A DNA stretch of 64,000 bases from Paracoccaceae bacterium (GTDB lineage: Bacteria > Pseudomonadota > Alphaproteobacteria > Rhodobacterales > Rhodobacteraceae): positions 1 through 64,000 of the forward strand of contig JAHRVG010000113.1 of the NCBI GenBank assembly GCA_019090795.1, in the 5' to 3' direction. The notes under the pieces are model-generated. The model saw only the letters and a list, made by a program, of their open reading frames with translations. It did not search any database and was not told the origin of the DNA. This document shows, one piece after another, positions 35,249 to 44,625 of this stretch. Position 1 is the first letter of the stretch; each line of letters opens with the position of its first letter. Made by a program: the position numbers and the translations under genes.

Positions 35249-35895
35249 GTGAAGAAGCCCTTCAGCGCGAACAGATTTGCCTGCTCGCCAAGTCAATGTA
35301 TGATCGTGGACTGACCTCGGGGGCCAGTGGCAACATCTCGGTGCGCCTGTCCGATGGCCGCTTTTTGATCACTCCGACCGGTGGTTGTTTTGGCCGTCTG
35401 GATCCGGCGCGCCTGTCCCTGTGTGATGCTGATATGACCCTGCTGGCGGGGGATGCACCGACCAAGGAAATCCCGCTGCACCGCGCATTTTATGAGACCC
35501 GCAGCGTTGCCGGCGCAGTGGTTCACCTGCATTCCAGCCACTCTGTCGCCCTGTCGGTGTTGCCGGATACTGACCCTGATAATATGCTCCCTGCCCTGAC
35601 CGCCTATGGCATCATGCGGCTGGGTAAGGTTAAACTGTTGCCCTATTTTATGCCCGGCGATGTGGCCATGGGGGCGGCAATTCACGGGCTGGCGGGCAAG
35701 CGCAGCGCCGTGGTTTTGGCGCATCATGGGCCGGTGGTTGCGGGTAAGGATCTGGAAGCTGCAGTTTACGCGGCGGAGGAGTTGGAAGAGACCGCCAAGC
35801 TGGCCTTGCTGACACGGGGGTTGAACCCGACCCTGCTGAATATAGCGCAGATTAACGGGTTGGTAAGTAAATTCGGAGTGCAATGGGATGACTGA
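35245..35895 (+). CDS. otnC: 3-oxo-tetronate 4-phosphate decarboxylase OtnC (class II aldolase family)
   Basis: A 216-residue class II aldolase/adducin-domain protein. SGASGNISVRL, the zinc ligands VHLHSSHS and a later AHHGPVVAGKDLEAA histidine are present. OtnC decarboxylates 3-oxo-tetronate 4-phosphate to dihydroxyacetone phosphate. It sits between otnK (four-base overlap) and ltnD (eight-base overlap). Confidence 0.9.
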   Translation: MSEEALQREQICLLAKSMYDRGLTSGASGNISVRLSDGRFLITPTGGCFGRLDPARLSLCDADMTLLAGDAPTKEIPLHRAFYETRSVAGAVVHLHSSHSVALSVLPDTDPDNMLPALTAYGIMRLGKVKLLPYFMPGDVAMGAAIHGLAGKRSAVVLAHHGPVVAGKDLEAAVYAAEELEETAKLALLTRGLNPTLLNIAQINGLVSKFGVQWDD

Positions 35896-36808
35896 TTTGT
35901 TGGGTAAAGTGGCCGTAATCGGCCTTGGCTCCATGGGTCTTGGCATGGCTAAAACCCTTGTGGGTGCGGGTTGGGATGTGGCGGGTTGTGATCTGTCAGA
36001 AACAGCCAGACAACAGTTGCGGGAGGCAGGCGGTCAGGGTTTTGATACGCCTGCTCTGGCAGCTGAAAACTGCAATACCGTTATTTCGGTTGTGGTAAAT
36101 GCCCGCCAAACCGAGGCTGTTCTGTTTGGCGAAAACGGCGTGGCGAATGTTTTGCAGGCTGGGGATGTTTTTGTTTCCTGCGCCACAATGATGGCAGGTG
36201 ATGCGCAAAAGATGGCCGCACGTTTGTTGCAACAAGGGGTTCACTATCTGGATGCGCCGATTTCCGGCGGCGCTATCAAGGCGGCAAGCGGCGATTTGTC
36301 GATCATGGCCTCCGGTAGCCCCGAAGCTTTCGCGGCGGCGGATCCTGCTTTGGATGTGCTTGCTGCCAAAACCTATCGTCTTGGCGATAAGGTGGGGACG
36401 GGCGCATCGGTCAAGATGATCAATCAATTGCTGGCAGGCGTCCACATCGCCGCCGCGTCCGAGGCCATGGCATTAGCTGCAAAAATGGATCTTGATCTGG
36501 AGACGGTTTACGAAGTGATCACCGGATCAGCAGGTAATTCATGGATGTTCGAAAACCGTGTTCCCCATATTTTACAGGGCGATTATACCCCTCGCAGTTC
36601 CGTTGAAATCTTTGTCAAAGACCTCGGGATTGTCCAAGATATTGCCCGCGCCGAGCGCTTTCCCGCCCCGATCGCTGCGGCGGCATTGCAGATGTATCTG
36701 GCCTCTGCCGGTGCCGGAATGGGGGGTGATGACGATGCGTCTGTGGCGCGGCTTTATGCGCAGATTTCGGGGGCAAAATTGCCCGCGCGTACGGATAAGG
36801 CAGAATAG
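35888..36808 (+). CDS. ltnD: L-threonate dehydrogenase-like oxidoreductase (beta-hydroxyacid dehydrogenase)
   Basis: A 306-residue NAD(P)-dependent dehydrogenase. GLGSMGLGMAKTLV is the Rossmann motif, DAPISGGAIKAASGDLSIM the substrate loop and GTGASVKMINQLLAG contains the catalytic lysine. In otn clusters this member oxidises L-threonate (LtnD) or a related tetronate to the 2-oxo acid. LtnD is chosen by context; D-erythronate dehydrogenase (DenD) belongs to a different family. Confidence 0.88.
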   Translation: MTDLLGKVAVIGLGSMGLGMAKTLVGAGWDVAGCDLSETARQQLREAGGQGFDTPALAAENCNTVISVVVNARQTEAVLFGENGVANVLQAGDVFVSCATMMAGDAQKMAARLLQQGVHYLDAPISGGAIKAASGDLSIMASGSPEAFAAADPALDVLAAKTYRLGDKVGTGASVKMINQLLAGVHIAAASEAMALAAKMDLDLETVYEVITGSAGNSWMFENRVPHILQGDYTPRSSVEIFVKDLGIVQDIARAERFPAPIAAAALQMYLASAGAGMGGDDDASVARLYAQISGAKLPARTDKAE

Positions 36809-36812
36809 ACAT

Positions 36813-37586
36813 ATGCCAAAGTTTGCAGCCAATCTGACAATGATGTTCACTGAATGGGATTTTCTCGACCGTTTTCAGGCTGCCTCGGATGCGGGTTTTG
36901 CGGCTGTTGAATACCTTTTCCCCTATGACTTTTCTGCTGACGCAATCGCTGAATGTTTGCGCCAGAACAACCTGACCCAAGCCCTGTTCAACCTGCCACC
37001 GGGGGACTGGGAAGCTGGAGACCGCGGTTTGGCCGCCTTGCCCGAGCGTGCGGATGATTTCAGGCAAAGCGTCACCCGCGCGCTGGATTACGCCGGGACA
37101 ATCGGTGTGGAACGTCTGCATATGATGGCAGGCGTTGCCGATTCCGCCAGCGCAGAGGCGCTTGCCTGTTACAAGGTTTCTGCGCGCTATGCGGTGGAAA
37201 AATGCGCCGACAAAGGCCTGAACCTGTTGCTGGAACCGATCAATAATCGCAGCGTGCCGGGCTATTTCCTGAATGATTTCAATATGGCCGCGCAGGTTAT
37301 CTCTGATTTAAAGATGCCAAACCTAAAGCTGCAATTCGACATCTTCCACCGCCAGATAATTCATGGGGATGTTGTTATTGGTTTGCAGGAGTCACTGCCC
37401 ATCACAGACCACATACAAATCGCAAGCATCCCGTCGCGCCATGAACCGGATGGTGAGGAGTTGAATTATCCCTTTGTGTTCGCCGAACTCGACCGCTTGG
37501 AATTTCAAGGCTATGTTGGCTGTGAATACAACCCGCGCGGCAAGACGCTGGACGGGTTGCAATGGTTTGAATCCTTCCGCCGCTAA
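36813..37586 (+). CDS. otnI: 2-oxo-tetronate isomerase OtnI (hydroxypyruvate-isomerase-like)
   Basis: A 257-residue TIM-barrel isomerase beginning MPKFAANLTMMFTEWDFLDRFQAASDAGFAAVEYLFPY. The metal-binding glutamate is in LLLEPINNRSVPGYFL and a second acidic site in LQFDIFHRQIIHGD. It interconverts 2-oxo- and 3-oxo-tetronate and completes the route to dihydroxyacetone phosphate. ATG 36813 is the start; the longer frame reads through ltnD. Confidence 0.9.
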   Translation: MPKFAANLTMMFTEWDFLDRFQAASDAGFAAVEYLFPYDFSADAIAECLRQNNLTQALFNLPPGDWEAGDRGLAALPERADDFRQSVTRALDYAGTIGVERLHMMAGVADSASAEALACYKVSARYAVEKCADKGLNLLLEPINNRSVPGYFLNDFNMAAQVISDLKMPNLKLQFDIFHRQIIHGDVVIGLQESLPITDHIQIASIPSRHEPDGEELNYPFVFAELDRLEFQGYVGCEYNPRGKTLDGLQWFESFRR

Positions 37587-38974
37587 GCGGGTGGTGCGGG
37601 CAGTTCAACACCATATTCCGCCAAAACGTTGTTCGAGTCCTCTTGGCTAATTTTGCCCGGATTCATCAGGCTATGGGGGTCAGCCAGCGTTTTGAAATCG
37701 ACCTGAACCTGATCCACCACTTTCATGCCACCTTCGGCAATTGTATAGACATGGGCGTCGAAAATTCCGCAACCCAGTTCCTCGAAACGGTTGGCGATTT
37801 CATACAGGCGTTCCGTGGTGGTGAACTTGAACAGGGGCAGCGAAAACAGTTGATAATCACCGCGTTCCTTAGCGAATTCATGGTGCATAATCACATCCTT
37901 GAATTCCTCCATGAATATGCGGTCGATTTCTGGATCATAGGGCTGTGGATAGGCAACCTGTAGATTGGTATAGGTGCGATCCGATTTCAACGCCTGCAAG
38001 GTGGTGTGGTTCCAGCCGCATTCATAAGCTGGGGGCAGTTTCGCTGCTGCCAGTTCTGCGTCGTTCATCATCAATGAGACAGAACCGCCGTTGGCCTTTG
38101 CATCTGCGGTAAAGGCAGCAATAGTTTTTGGTCCGACCATCGAAAAGACAGCGTATTTATCCTTGGGGAAATATGCTCCGAACTTGCTGTAAAACGGGGC
38201 ATAACGCTTGTCGATCACCGAGATCAGATAGATGTCGTAATCCTCTCGGCACAAGGCTTCACCGAATTTGATTCCTTCGGAGTAACTGTCAAACAGGGCG
38301 ATTGCATGGTGCCAGTCAACGGCGGGTTGCAGGGCCAAATCCAGCTCTGTGATAATCCCGTTTGTGCCATAGGCATGGTGGGCCTTCTGAATATCAGTGC
38401 CGTGCAGGGTGATGATCTGTGGCTTTTCTTCTAAGGTCACAATTCGCAAGGAACGCACATTGCCATCATCGCGCAGCACCCCGTGGCGCACCGAACCGAT
38501 GCCCCCGGACCCCCCGGCGACAAAGCCGCCAATGGTGGCTTGCGAGCGGGTGGAAGGCCACATCAGCAGCTCTTGCCCCTGCGCATGAACCGCATCATCC
38601 AGATCGGAAATCATCATCCCCGCCTGCACCCGCACAAAGCCGCTGCCGACCTCTAGAACATTATCGAGCTTGGTGGTTTCCAGAATGATCCCGCCCACCA
38701 GCGGCACGGCCTGACCATAATTCCCCGTACCCCCACCGCGCAGGGTTACCGGTACTTTCCACTTTGCACAGGCCGAGGCAACGCGCATCACTTCAGCCTC
38801 ATCGCGGGGTAAAACGACCAGATGCGCCCAGCATTTTTTTAGCTGTGCATTCAAGATCGGTGAATACCAGAAATAATCCCGTGATTTCAGTCGCACAGAA
38901 TTGGGTTTGTCGATAACCTCAATTCCTTCGATATCCGACAGAAAACCGTCCCAGTTGATGTTTTTTTCTACCAC
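37583..38974 (-). CDS. FAD-linked oxidase (PCMH-type, GlcD/VAO-like)
   Basis: A 463-residue flavoprotein. The FAD domain shows PRDEAEVMRVASACAKWKVPVTLRGGGTGNYGQAVPLVGGIIL and SQATIGGFVAGGSGGIGSVRHGVLRD, and the end has the typical DPHSLMNPGKI. Such enzymes oxidise hydroxy acids or aldoses. It starts at GTG 38974 behind AGGAGC and converges on otnI with overlapping stops. It could feed an acid into the tetronate pathway or belong with the amidohydrolase cluster upstream on its strand; its start is 15 bases after the amidohydrolase stop. Confidence 0.87.
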   Translation of the reverse strand: MVEKNINWDGFLSDIEGIEVIDKPNSVRLKSRDYFWYSPILNAQLKKCWAHLVVLPRDEAEVMRVASACAKWKVPVTLRGGGTGNYGQAVPLVGGIILETTKLDNVLEVGSGFVRVQAGMMISDLDDAVHAQGQELLMWPSTRSQATIGGFVAGGSGGIGSVRHGVLRDDGNVRSLRIVTLEEKPQIITLHGTDIQKAHHAYGTNGIITELDLALQPAVDWHHAIALFDSYSEGIKFGEALCREDYDIYLISVIDKRYAPFYSKFGAYFPKDKYAVFSMVGPKTIAAFTADAKANGGSVSLMMNDAELAAAKLPPAYECGWNHTTLQALKSDRTYTNLQVAYPQPYDPEIDRIFMEEFKDVIMHHEFAKERGDYQLFSLPLFKFTTTERLYEIANRFEELGCGIFDAHVYTIAEGGMKVVDQVQVDFKTLADPHSLMNPGKISQEDSNNVLAEYGVELPAPPA

Positions 38975-38989
38975 CCTGATGCTCCTTTG

Positions 38990-40276
38990 CTAAAGTTCCC
39001 TAAAATCCGGTGCCTTAAGCACCAACCAGTTTCCCTCTCGAATAACAATGCGTTCCGGTGTGATCCGACTGCTTAACTCGCCGCTTGTTCGCGCGGCAAA
39101 CAGCACAAGATCTGCGGGGGCACCGTCGCGGATTACGCCATCCCATTCCAGGCCCATTGTGCGTGCCGGATTACAAGTAATCAGGGCGGCCCAATCGCGT
39201 GCCGGATTGTCCAGATGCCCCACTTGCGCACCGATATTCAGGACCGCCATGGGATCAAAATCACCAAAAGCGCAAAATCCGTCCTGCACGTTATCTGCCC
39301 CCATGGAGACCATCGCACCGGCCTCTTTCAGGGCGCGAACAGGCATCATGCCGCGGGTTTGCGGTACGCCATTTGAATTGCGCCCCTGAAGGTAAAGATT
39401 TGTCACAGGCAGTGAGACGAAATCCAGCCCGGCCTTGCGCGCATGGGCGATCACCCGTTCGCGGCGCACCGCATCGTAAGAATTCAGTGCCACACAATGA
39501 CTGCAAAGAACGGTTCCCGTGAAGCCGGTTGCCAGCGTTACCCGCGCTACCGTATCCAGCCCGTCAAGTGTGGGGTCCAGCCCCTCGTCAACATGCAAAT
39601 CAATGTCCCAACCTTGCGTTTTGGCGTGTTGAAACACCGGCGTTAGCAAGGCTTCCATATCTGGTTGATCATAGAGGAACAGGCCCAAGCGCCCATAATG
39701 CTGTGCGCGCTGATAATAGGCGCGACGGTCTTGGGGTTCTGCCAGCGCGCTGATGTTGACCAGCGGTAACAGTTGCAGCGCAATGCGGTCTCGCCACCGC
39801 AGTGCTGCATCATCAAGAACTTGCCAGACGAATTCCGGTGCATTATCGTAATCTACATGGCTGCGCAGTGCCCGTAGGCCAAAAGCATAGGCGGACCTGA
39901 GGGAAAATTCGACCCGCCGTGTCAACGTTTCCTGCGTCCATGTCTTTTTCTGCGCTGCCATCGCATCAATTGCGCCCAGTAAATCACCGGCAGGAAAATC
40001 CTGAAACGCCGCCACATGCGCCTTGTCCAGATGGGTATGGCAATCAACAGGGGCCGAGATCAGAATGCTGTTGTCGGCATCAATGCAGGCGGTGTTCTCC
40101 GCAGTAATTTCGCCTGCCTGCGACACGGTTTCGATATGGCGACCATTAATCAGGACATCCGCCTGGCACCAGCCGTTTGCCGCTGGTTTCAGCCCACATA
40201 AATCTGGTGGAATTCGCAGGTTTCGTAACAGGTAACGGGGAGAGCCGGGCGCGGTGGGAGGCCAGAAACCATTCAT
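38990..40276 (-). CDS. Cytosine-deaminase-like amidohydrolase
   Basis: A 428-residue metal-dependent hydrolase. Metal-binding motifs are VDCHTHLDKAH near residue 78, LHVDEGLDPTLDGL, SHCVALNS and SMGADNVQDGF, matching the cytosine deaminase/CodA-like branch. The substrate is likely a cyclic amidine or pyrimidine-like ring, but this branch is broad. It follows the creatininase-family gene by three bases in the same operon. Confidence 0.85.
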   Translation of the reverse strand: MNGFWPPTAPGSPRYLLRNLRIPPDLCGLKPAANGWCQADVLINGRHIETVSQAGEITAENTACIDADNSILISAPVDCHTHLDKAHVAAFQDFPAGDLLGAIDAMAAQKKTWTQETLTRRVEFSLRSAYAFGLRALRSHVDYDNAPEFVWQVLDDAALRWRDRIALQLLPLVNISALAEPQDRRAYYQRAQHYGRLGLFLYDQPDMEALLTPVFQHAKTQGWDIDLHVDEGLDPTLDGLDTVARVTLATGFTGTVLCSHCVALNSYDAVRRERVIAHARKAGLDFVSLPVTNLYLQGRNSNGVPQTRGMMPVRALKEAGAMVSMGADNVQDGFCAFGDFDPMAVLNIGAQVGHLDNPARDWAALITCNPARTMGLEWDGVIRDGAPADLVLFAARTSGELSSRITPERIVIREGNWLVLKAPDFREL

Positions 40277-40279
40277 TTT

Positions 40280-41074
40280 CTAGCGTCCACCCATGTCAAA
40301 GTTGTGCACCTCTTGCAGCATTTCCACAAATCGTTCCGCCACAAAATCAATCGCTTTCAAACCGGTTTTCGCTGATGCCTTGCTGGCGTCACCACAGGCA
40401 CCATGCGGGTTTAAATCCCCCGCCTTCCAGCCGATCTTACCGCCCATCCCAAGGCCCAGATGTCTGGTTTCCTTGTTCAGCTCCTTAATTCGCGAGGTGA
40501 AATTCTGCGCCTTGTCCATCTGGCATTTATCGCCGTGCAAGGCCAGCATCATCGAGGTTTCCAGCTCTCCTGCATGAATTCCATAGGTATTTTCGTGATC
40601 CGAAATCAACCCCTCCGGCAGCCCCAGCCCGAACCAGTTGCACGAAAACGTCGCCAATCCGTGTTTGATCCGCAAATCCCGCGCTACGATATCCATCGGT
40701 GCGACCTGCCCGCCGTGGCTGTTGAAGAATACCAACCGGCGCACGCCACTTGCAGCCACGCAATCACCGATCTCCATCCACATTGAAATCAGCGTTTGGC
40801 TGGAAAATGATAGCGAGCCGGGGAAATCGAGGTGTTCAGAGCTTTTGCCGATCGGCATTGTTGGCAGGAAAACCACCGGCAAATCAGTATTGGCCAGCAG
40901 TTTGGTCGTGGCTGTTACCAGCCCGCGATTGATGTCGGTATCAACGGACAGAGGCAAATGCGGACCATGTTGTTCCGTGGCCCCGATTGGCAGCACCGCA
41001 ACCGGGTCTTTGGCGGTCAGTGTTGCCAAATCCTGACTGCTGTAATTTGCCCAATAAAAACGGCTCAGATCCAT
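40280..41074 (-). CDS. Creatininase-family hydrolase
   Basis: A 264-residue protein with the creatininase signatures VLPIGATEQHGPHLPLSVDTDINRG and FFNSHGGQ, both metal-binding. The family includes creatinine amidohydrolase and deformylases of pterin/flavin intermediates such as ArfB and MftE-type peptidases. The exact reaction is not clear. ATG 41074 overlaps the stop of the phosphatase gene upstream (TGATG); GGAG lies eight bases before it. Confidence 0.85.
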   Translation of the reverse strand: MDLSRFYWANYSSQDLATLTAKDPVAVLPIGATEQHGPHLPLSVDTDINRGLVTATTKLLANTDLPVVFLPTMPIGKSSEHLDFPGSLSFSSQTLISMWMEIGDCVAASGVRRLVFFNSHGGQVAPMDIVARDLRIKHGLATFSCNWFGLGLPEGLISDHENTYGIHAGELETSMMLALHGDKCQMDKAQNFTSRIKELNKETRHLGLGMGGKIGWKAGDLNPHGACGDASKASAKTGLKAIDFVAERFVEMLQEVHNFDMGGR

Positions 41075-42912
41075 CAAGAATTCTCCAACTCTGTTCTGTT
41101 CACCACCAGCCGTCCGTCGCAAAATCCACCACTTGGCGTTTTGATTTTCCCCAAGCTGCGGATATGCGCAGCTATTACATCGCGATAAACGAGCGAGGTG
41201 TTTTTCATCGGCAGTTGGCGTAAATCAAAGCCGACAATGTTGCCGGCAACCCCGCCACTAATGGCCCTTCCGTTCCAGTTTTCGCCAAAGGCCCCCAATG
41301 CCAGATAGGTCGGCATCGCAACGCGGAAGATTTTGTCCGTCGGGGTATCAAGGGGAGTTCCACTAAAGGAACCCATGCTTGAAAAGGCCTGCTGTGCCGT
41401 ATTCCCGAGTGTGATTTCATAGCGGATTTGGCGGGAAAAATGCACAAAACCTCGCGGTAAGAAACCGGTATAATCAGTGTGCGGAATCTCTTCGGGGCGC
41501 AATATCCGCTTGGCGTTATTTTGCAGAATTTGCTGTAATTCCTGTCCGGTAATATCAAGAATAAAAACCTGATCGGCATAGGGCACCACATTGAACCAGT
41601 CGCCCATGCTCAGGGGGCCGGGAACGACCCCCGCCTGCGCAGTGGCCCCGTTCATCATCACCAGATCAGGGCCATAACCCGCATCATTAAGGCGTGTGAA
41701 AACCGCGTCGCACATGAAATTCAGCAAGGCAGACTCGCCTGTATAGCGATTCAGAACCGCTGTATCAAAAATCAGTTGTTCGCTCTCGACCGTTGCGATC
41801 TGGCGGGTCAGAATGTCTTGCACCTGCGCAATGATTGGGCTGATGTGATTGGCCTCAAAATCGGTGTCATAATCCTGTGGTTTCTGCTCGGGTGTGGATG
41901 TAATCGGGTGCAGGCAAACTTTATTGAGGTCATACCCTTTTGGCGTTACCTCCAGATCAATCTCACCCAGATAACGCCCGTTGCATTCGGCCTGAAAGAT
42001 CGGGACGCCCTCGAAAATGCTGCTGTCTTCCAGACCATCCCTGTTCAACAATGTATGCGTATGTGCCCCCAGTACCAGTAGCGGTTTATCGGTCAGGGCA
42101 GTCGCAGTCTTGGCGATGGAGAAATCGGCCTCGCCAATATCTCGCAGGGCTGCTGCTTTGCCGCTTTTGTGTGTGCCATCACCGTATCCGCAATGGGACA
42201 GGATCAGAACGATATCAACCAAAGGGGCCAGGGCGGGTAGGATGTTTTTAACCACGGTCATCGGGCTGGCAACGGCAAAATTCGGGTCAGTAGGCTGGCC
42301 AACGCGGGTTTCGATATGGGTGGTCAGGCCGATCATTCCGATGCGCAGCCCGCCCGCAATCGCAATGGCACCGGGGTGGTAATGCTTGCCCGATTTCACA
42401 AAACCCGAGGAATGGGCGTTGGCGCTGAGGATCGGAAACTTGGCATCCTGTTCAATTCCCATGGCCAGCAGTTCCGCACCACGATCGAATTCGTGGTTGC
42501 CAAAAACCGTCAGGTCCACGCCCGCCTTGGAAAACGCGCGATAGCTTGCGTCGAGCACGAACTGATCCGGCGCCCAGCCCATCAGTTCATCAAACACCGA
42601 TCCGGTATGATCATCGCCCACACCCAGAAACAGAACGGCCCCGTCCTGTCCCTCGGCCCGGGCAGTGCGCACCCGTTTCACCATCTGAGATAACCGGTGC
42701 GTGCCTTTGAATTCGCCGGACAAGTCGGTCAGATTGTTGTGCATGTCATTGAAATGAAACAGCCGCAAACGTCCGGTGCCCGCTGTTTGGGGGATCAAAC
42801 CAGCCTGCTCAATTCGGGCAACCGGTGCAGAAATACCTTCACCTTCGAGCAGAAACAACCGCTCAAATCCCCCTGCATTGGGTGCAACTTCGCTTAAGCG
42901 CAGGTTTCCCAT
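41074..42912 (-). CDS. 5'-nucleotidase / metallophosphoesterase family protein, no signal peptide
   Basis: A 612-residue UshA-like protein. The metallophosphoesterase domain has LFHFNDMHNNLTD, GVGDDHTG, FGNHEFDRGAELL, LSHCGYGDG and LGAHTHTLLNRDG; the C-terminal nucleotidase domain is at about 360-600 (MMNGATAQAGVVPGPLSMGDWFNVVPY). Most relatives are periplasmic, but this one has about 45 extra N-terminal residues without a signal peptide, so it appears cytoplasmic. Two of the usual motif glycines are changed (DMHNN for D-x-HG). ATG 42912 is chosen, three bases before the permease stop. Confidence 0.85.
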   Translation of the reverse strand: MGNLRLSEVAPNAGGFERLFLLEGEGISAPVARIEQAGLIPQTAGTGRLRLFHFNDMHNNLTDLSGEFKGTHRLSQMVKRVRTARAEGQDGAVLFLGVGDDHTGSVFDELMGWAPDQFVLDASYRAFSKAGVDLTVFGNHEFDRGAELLAMGIEQDAKFPILSANAHSSGFVKSGKHYHPGAIAIAGGLRIGMIGLTTHIETRVGQPTDPNFAVASPMTVVKNILPALAPLVDIVLILSHCGYGDGTHKSGKAAALRDIGEADFSIAKTATALTDKPLLVLGAHTHTLLNRDGLEDSSIFEGVPIFQAECNGRYLGEIDLEVTPKGYDLNKVCLHPITSTPEQKPQDYDTDFEANHISPIIAQVQDILTRQIATVESEQLIFDTAVLNRYTGESALLNFMCDAVFTRLNDAGYGPDLVMMNGATAQAGVVPGPLSMGDWFNVVPYADQVFILDITGQELQQILQNNAKRILRPEEIPHTDYTGFLPRGFVHFSRQIRYEITLGNTAQQAFSSMGSFSGTPLDTPTDKIFRVAMPTYLALGAFGENWNGRAISGGVAGNIVGFDLRQLPMKNTSLVYRDVIAAHIRSLGKIKTPSGGFCDGRLVVNRTELENS

Positions 42913-42914
42913 GA

Positions 42915-43769
42915 TTAGGATTCCCGCTTGATAGCACTTTCGTGCCATTTGTGCAGGAACAGCCATGACAGGAAGGTCATGAACATAAAGATCAATACGC
43001 CCGTCAGCGAAATCAGGATAATCGCAGCGAACATGCGCGGGATATTCAGGCGGTAACTGGCCTCAAGTATGCGAAAAGCAAGGCCGGAACCGATACCGCC
43101 CGTTCCCGCCACGAACTCTGCCACAATCGCCCCGATCAGCGATAGACCACCGGCAATTTTCAGGCCACCAAGGAAGAATGGCAGCGCAGCAGGCAGGCGC
43201 AGAAAACGCAGGGTTTGCCAGCGGCTGGCCCCGTAGAGTTTCATCATGTCGCGCAGGTTGTGATCGGCGGAATTCAGGCCAAGTGTGGTGTTCGACAGGA
43301 TCGGGAAGAAGGCCACGATCCAAGCGCAGATAAGCAATCCGGCAAATTTGGAATCGACATAGATGAAAATGAGTGGTGCGATCACGATGATCGGTGTCAC
43401 TTGCAAGATTACTGCGTAGGGAAAAAACGACATCTCGATCCATTTGGATTGCGCGAATAACACGGCGATACCGACCCCGCCGATGATCGCGATTGCCAGC
43501 GCCGAAAAGGTGATGGTCAGCGTGGTGCCGAGCGAACCGATCAGTAATGACCAATCCTCGATCAGTGCTTGCAGAACACGGCCGGGGCGCGGGATGATGT
43601 AGTGCGGGATCTCGTTGATCACCACCATGCGATCCCAGCCGACAATGGTTAGCACTACTACGATCAAGGGCAATAACCAGCGGCCAATTTTTTCACGTTT
43701 AATGGCGCGGGCTTTGCGCATTTCCACCGGATCGACGGGCATGGCCTCGAATGTTTCTGGGCTGCTCAT
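42915..43769 (-). CDS. ABC transporter permease (SsuC/ThiX type)
   Basis: A 284-residue BPD-type permease with six or so membrane segments. The EAA loop is seen as DMMKLYGASRWQTLRFLRLPAALPFFLGGLKIAGGLSLIGAIVAEFV. This subfamily imports sulphonates, nitrate or pyrimidines and thiamine precursors with NMT1-type binding proteins. It overlaps the ATPase gene by one base (TAATG). Confidence 0.92.
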   Translation of the reverse strand: MSSPETFEAMPVDPVEMRKARAIKREKIGRWLLPLIVVVLTIVGWDRMVVINEIPHYIIPRPGRVLQALIEDWSLLIGSLGTTLTITFSALAIAIIGGVGIAVLFAQSKWIEMSFFPYAVILQVTPIIVIAPLIFIYVDSKFAGLLICAWIVAFFPILSNTTLGLNSADHNLRDMMKLYGASRWQTLRFLRLPAALPFFLGGLKIAGGLSLIGAIVAEFVAGTGGIGSGLAFRILEASYRLNIPRMFAAIILISLTGVLIFMFMTFLSWLFLHKWHESAIKRES

Positions 43770-44554
43770 TACAGGTGATCTCCTGCTTGCATGGCTGAAT
43801 GCAGGGCGTCAGAGGCCTCGCGGCAATAGCGGTTATAATCATTTGAGGTACGGAAATCTTCGCCCCTTGGATAGGGTGCGGGTACGTCGATATCGGCTAC
43901 AACACGGCCCGGCCGTGCGGCCATGACGACGATGCGGCTTGACAGATAGGCGCTTTCGAACACCGAGTGGGTTACGAAAATTACCGTCCAGTTGAACTTC
44001 TCCCACAGGTGCAGCAGATCGTTGTTCAGCTTGAAACGGGTGATTTCATCCAGCGCGGCAAAGGGTTCGTCCATCAATAACAGCTTAGGCCGTGTCACCA
44101 GCGCGCGGGCAATTGACACCCGCATTTTCATACCCCCAGACAGTTCACGCGGATAAGAGGTGGCGAAATCTTTCAGGCCGACCATATCGAGCGCTTCTTC
44201 TACCTGATCCTTGGCATTGCGGCGTGATGCGCCTTTGAGGCGCAACGGCAGCCAGACGTTTTCGAAAACGGTGGCCCATTGCATTAGGGTTGGTTCCTGA
44301 AACACGAATGAAATCTCGTGATCAGGACGCCCCAGATGATCCACCTGCGCGGTTGGCCATTCGACCCGTCCCGTAGTCAGGTTGCCCAGCCCGGCAATGA
44401 TTTTCAGCACCGTGGATTTGCCGCAGCCCGAAGGCCCCAGCAGGCTGACAAAAGACCCCTGTTCGATGTCCATAGACATCCCTTGCAGCGCAACGGTACC
44501 GTTAGAAAACGTCTTGCCAATCTGCTGTATCGACAGCAAAGCCTTATCGCCCAT
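43769..44554 (-). CDS. ABC transporter ATP-binding protein (SsuB/ThiZ type)
   Basis: A 261-residue ATPase with Walker A GPSGCGKST, Q-loop FVFQEPTLMQW, signature LSGGMKMRVSIARAL, Walker B LLLMDEPFAALD and switch histidine VTHSVFES. It energises the permease at 42915-43769. ATG 44554 has a GGGGAAA ribosome site. Confidence 0.95.
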   Translation of the reverse strand: MGDKALLSIQQIGKTFSNGTVALQGMSMDIEQGSFVSLLGPSGCGKSTVLKIIAGLGNLTTGRVEWPTAQVDHLGRPDHEISFVFQEPTLMQWATVFENVWLPLRLKGASRRNAKDQVEEALDMVGLKDFATSYPRELSGGMKMRVSIARALVTRPKLLLMDEPFAALDEITRFKLNNDLLHLWEKFNWTVIFVTHSVFESAYLSSRIVVMAARPGRVVADIDVPAPYPRGEDFRTSNDYNRYCREASDALHSAMQAGDHL

Positions 44555-44625
44555 GTTTCCCCATTTATTTTGTAGTGTATGTCAGGCGGGGGCCGGGGCC
44601 CCTCGCCCATTCTCAGAATGACGGA

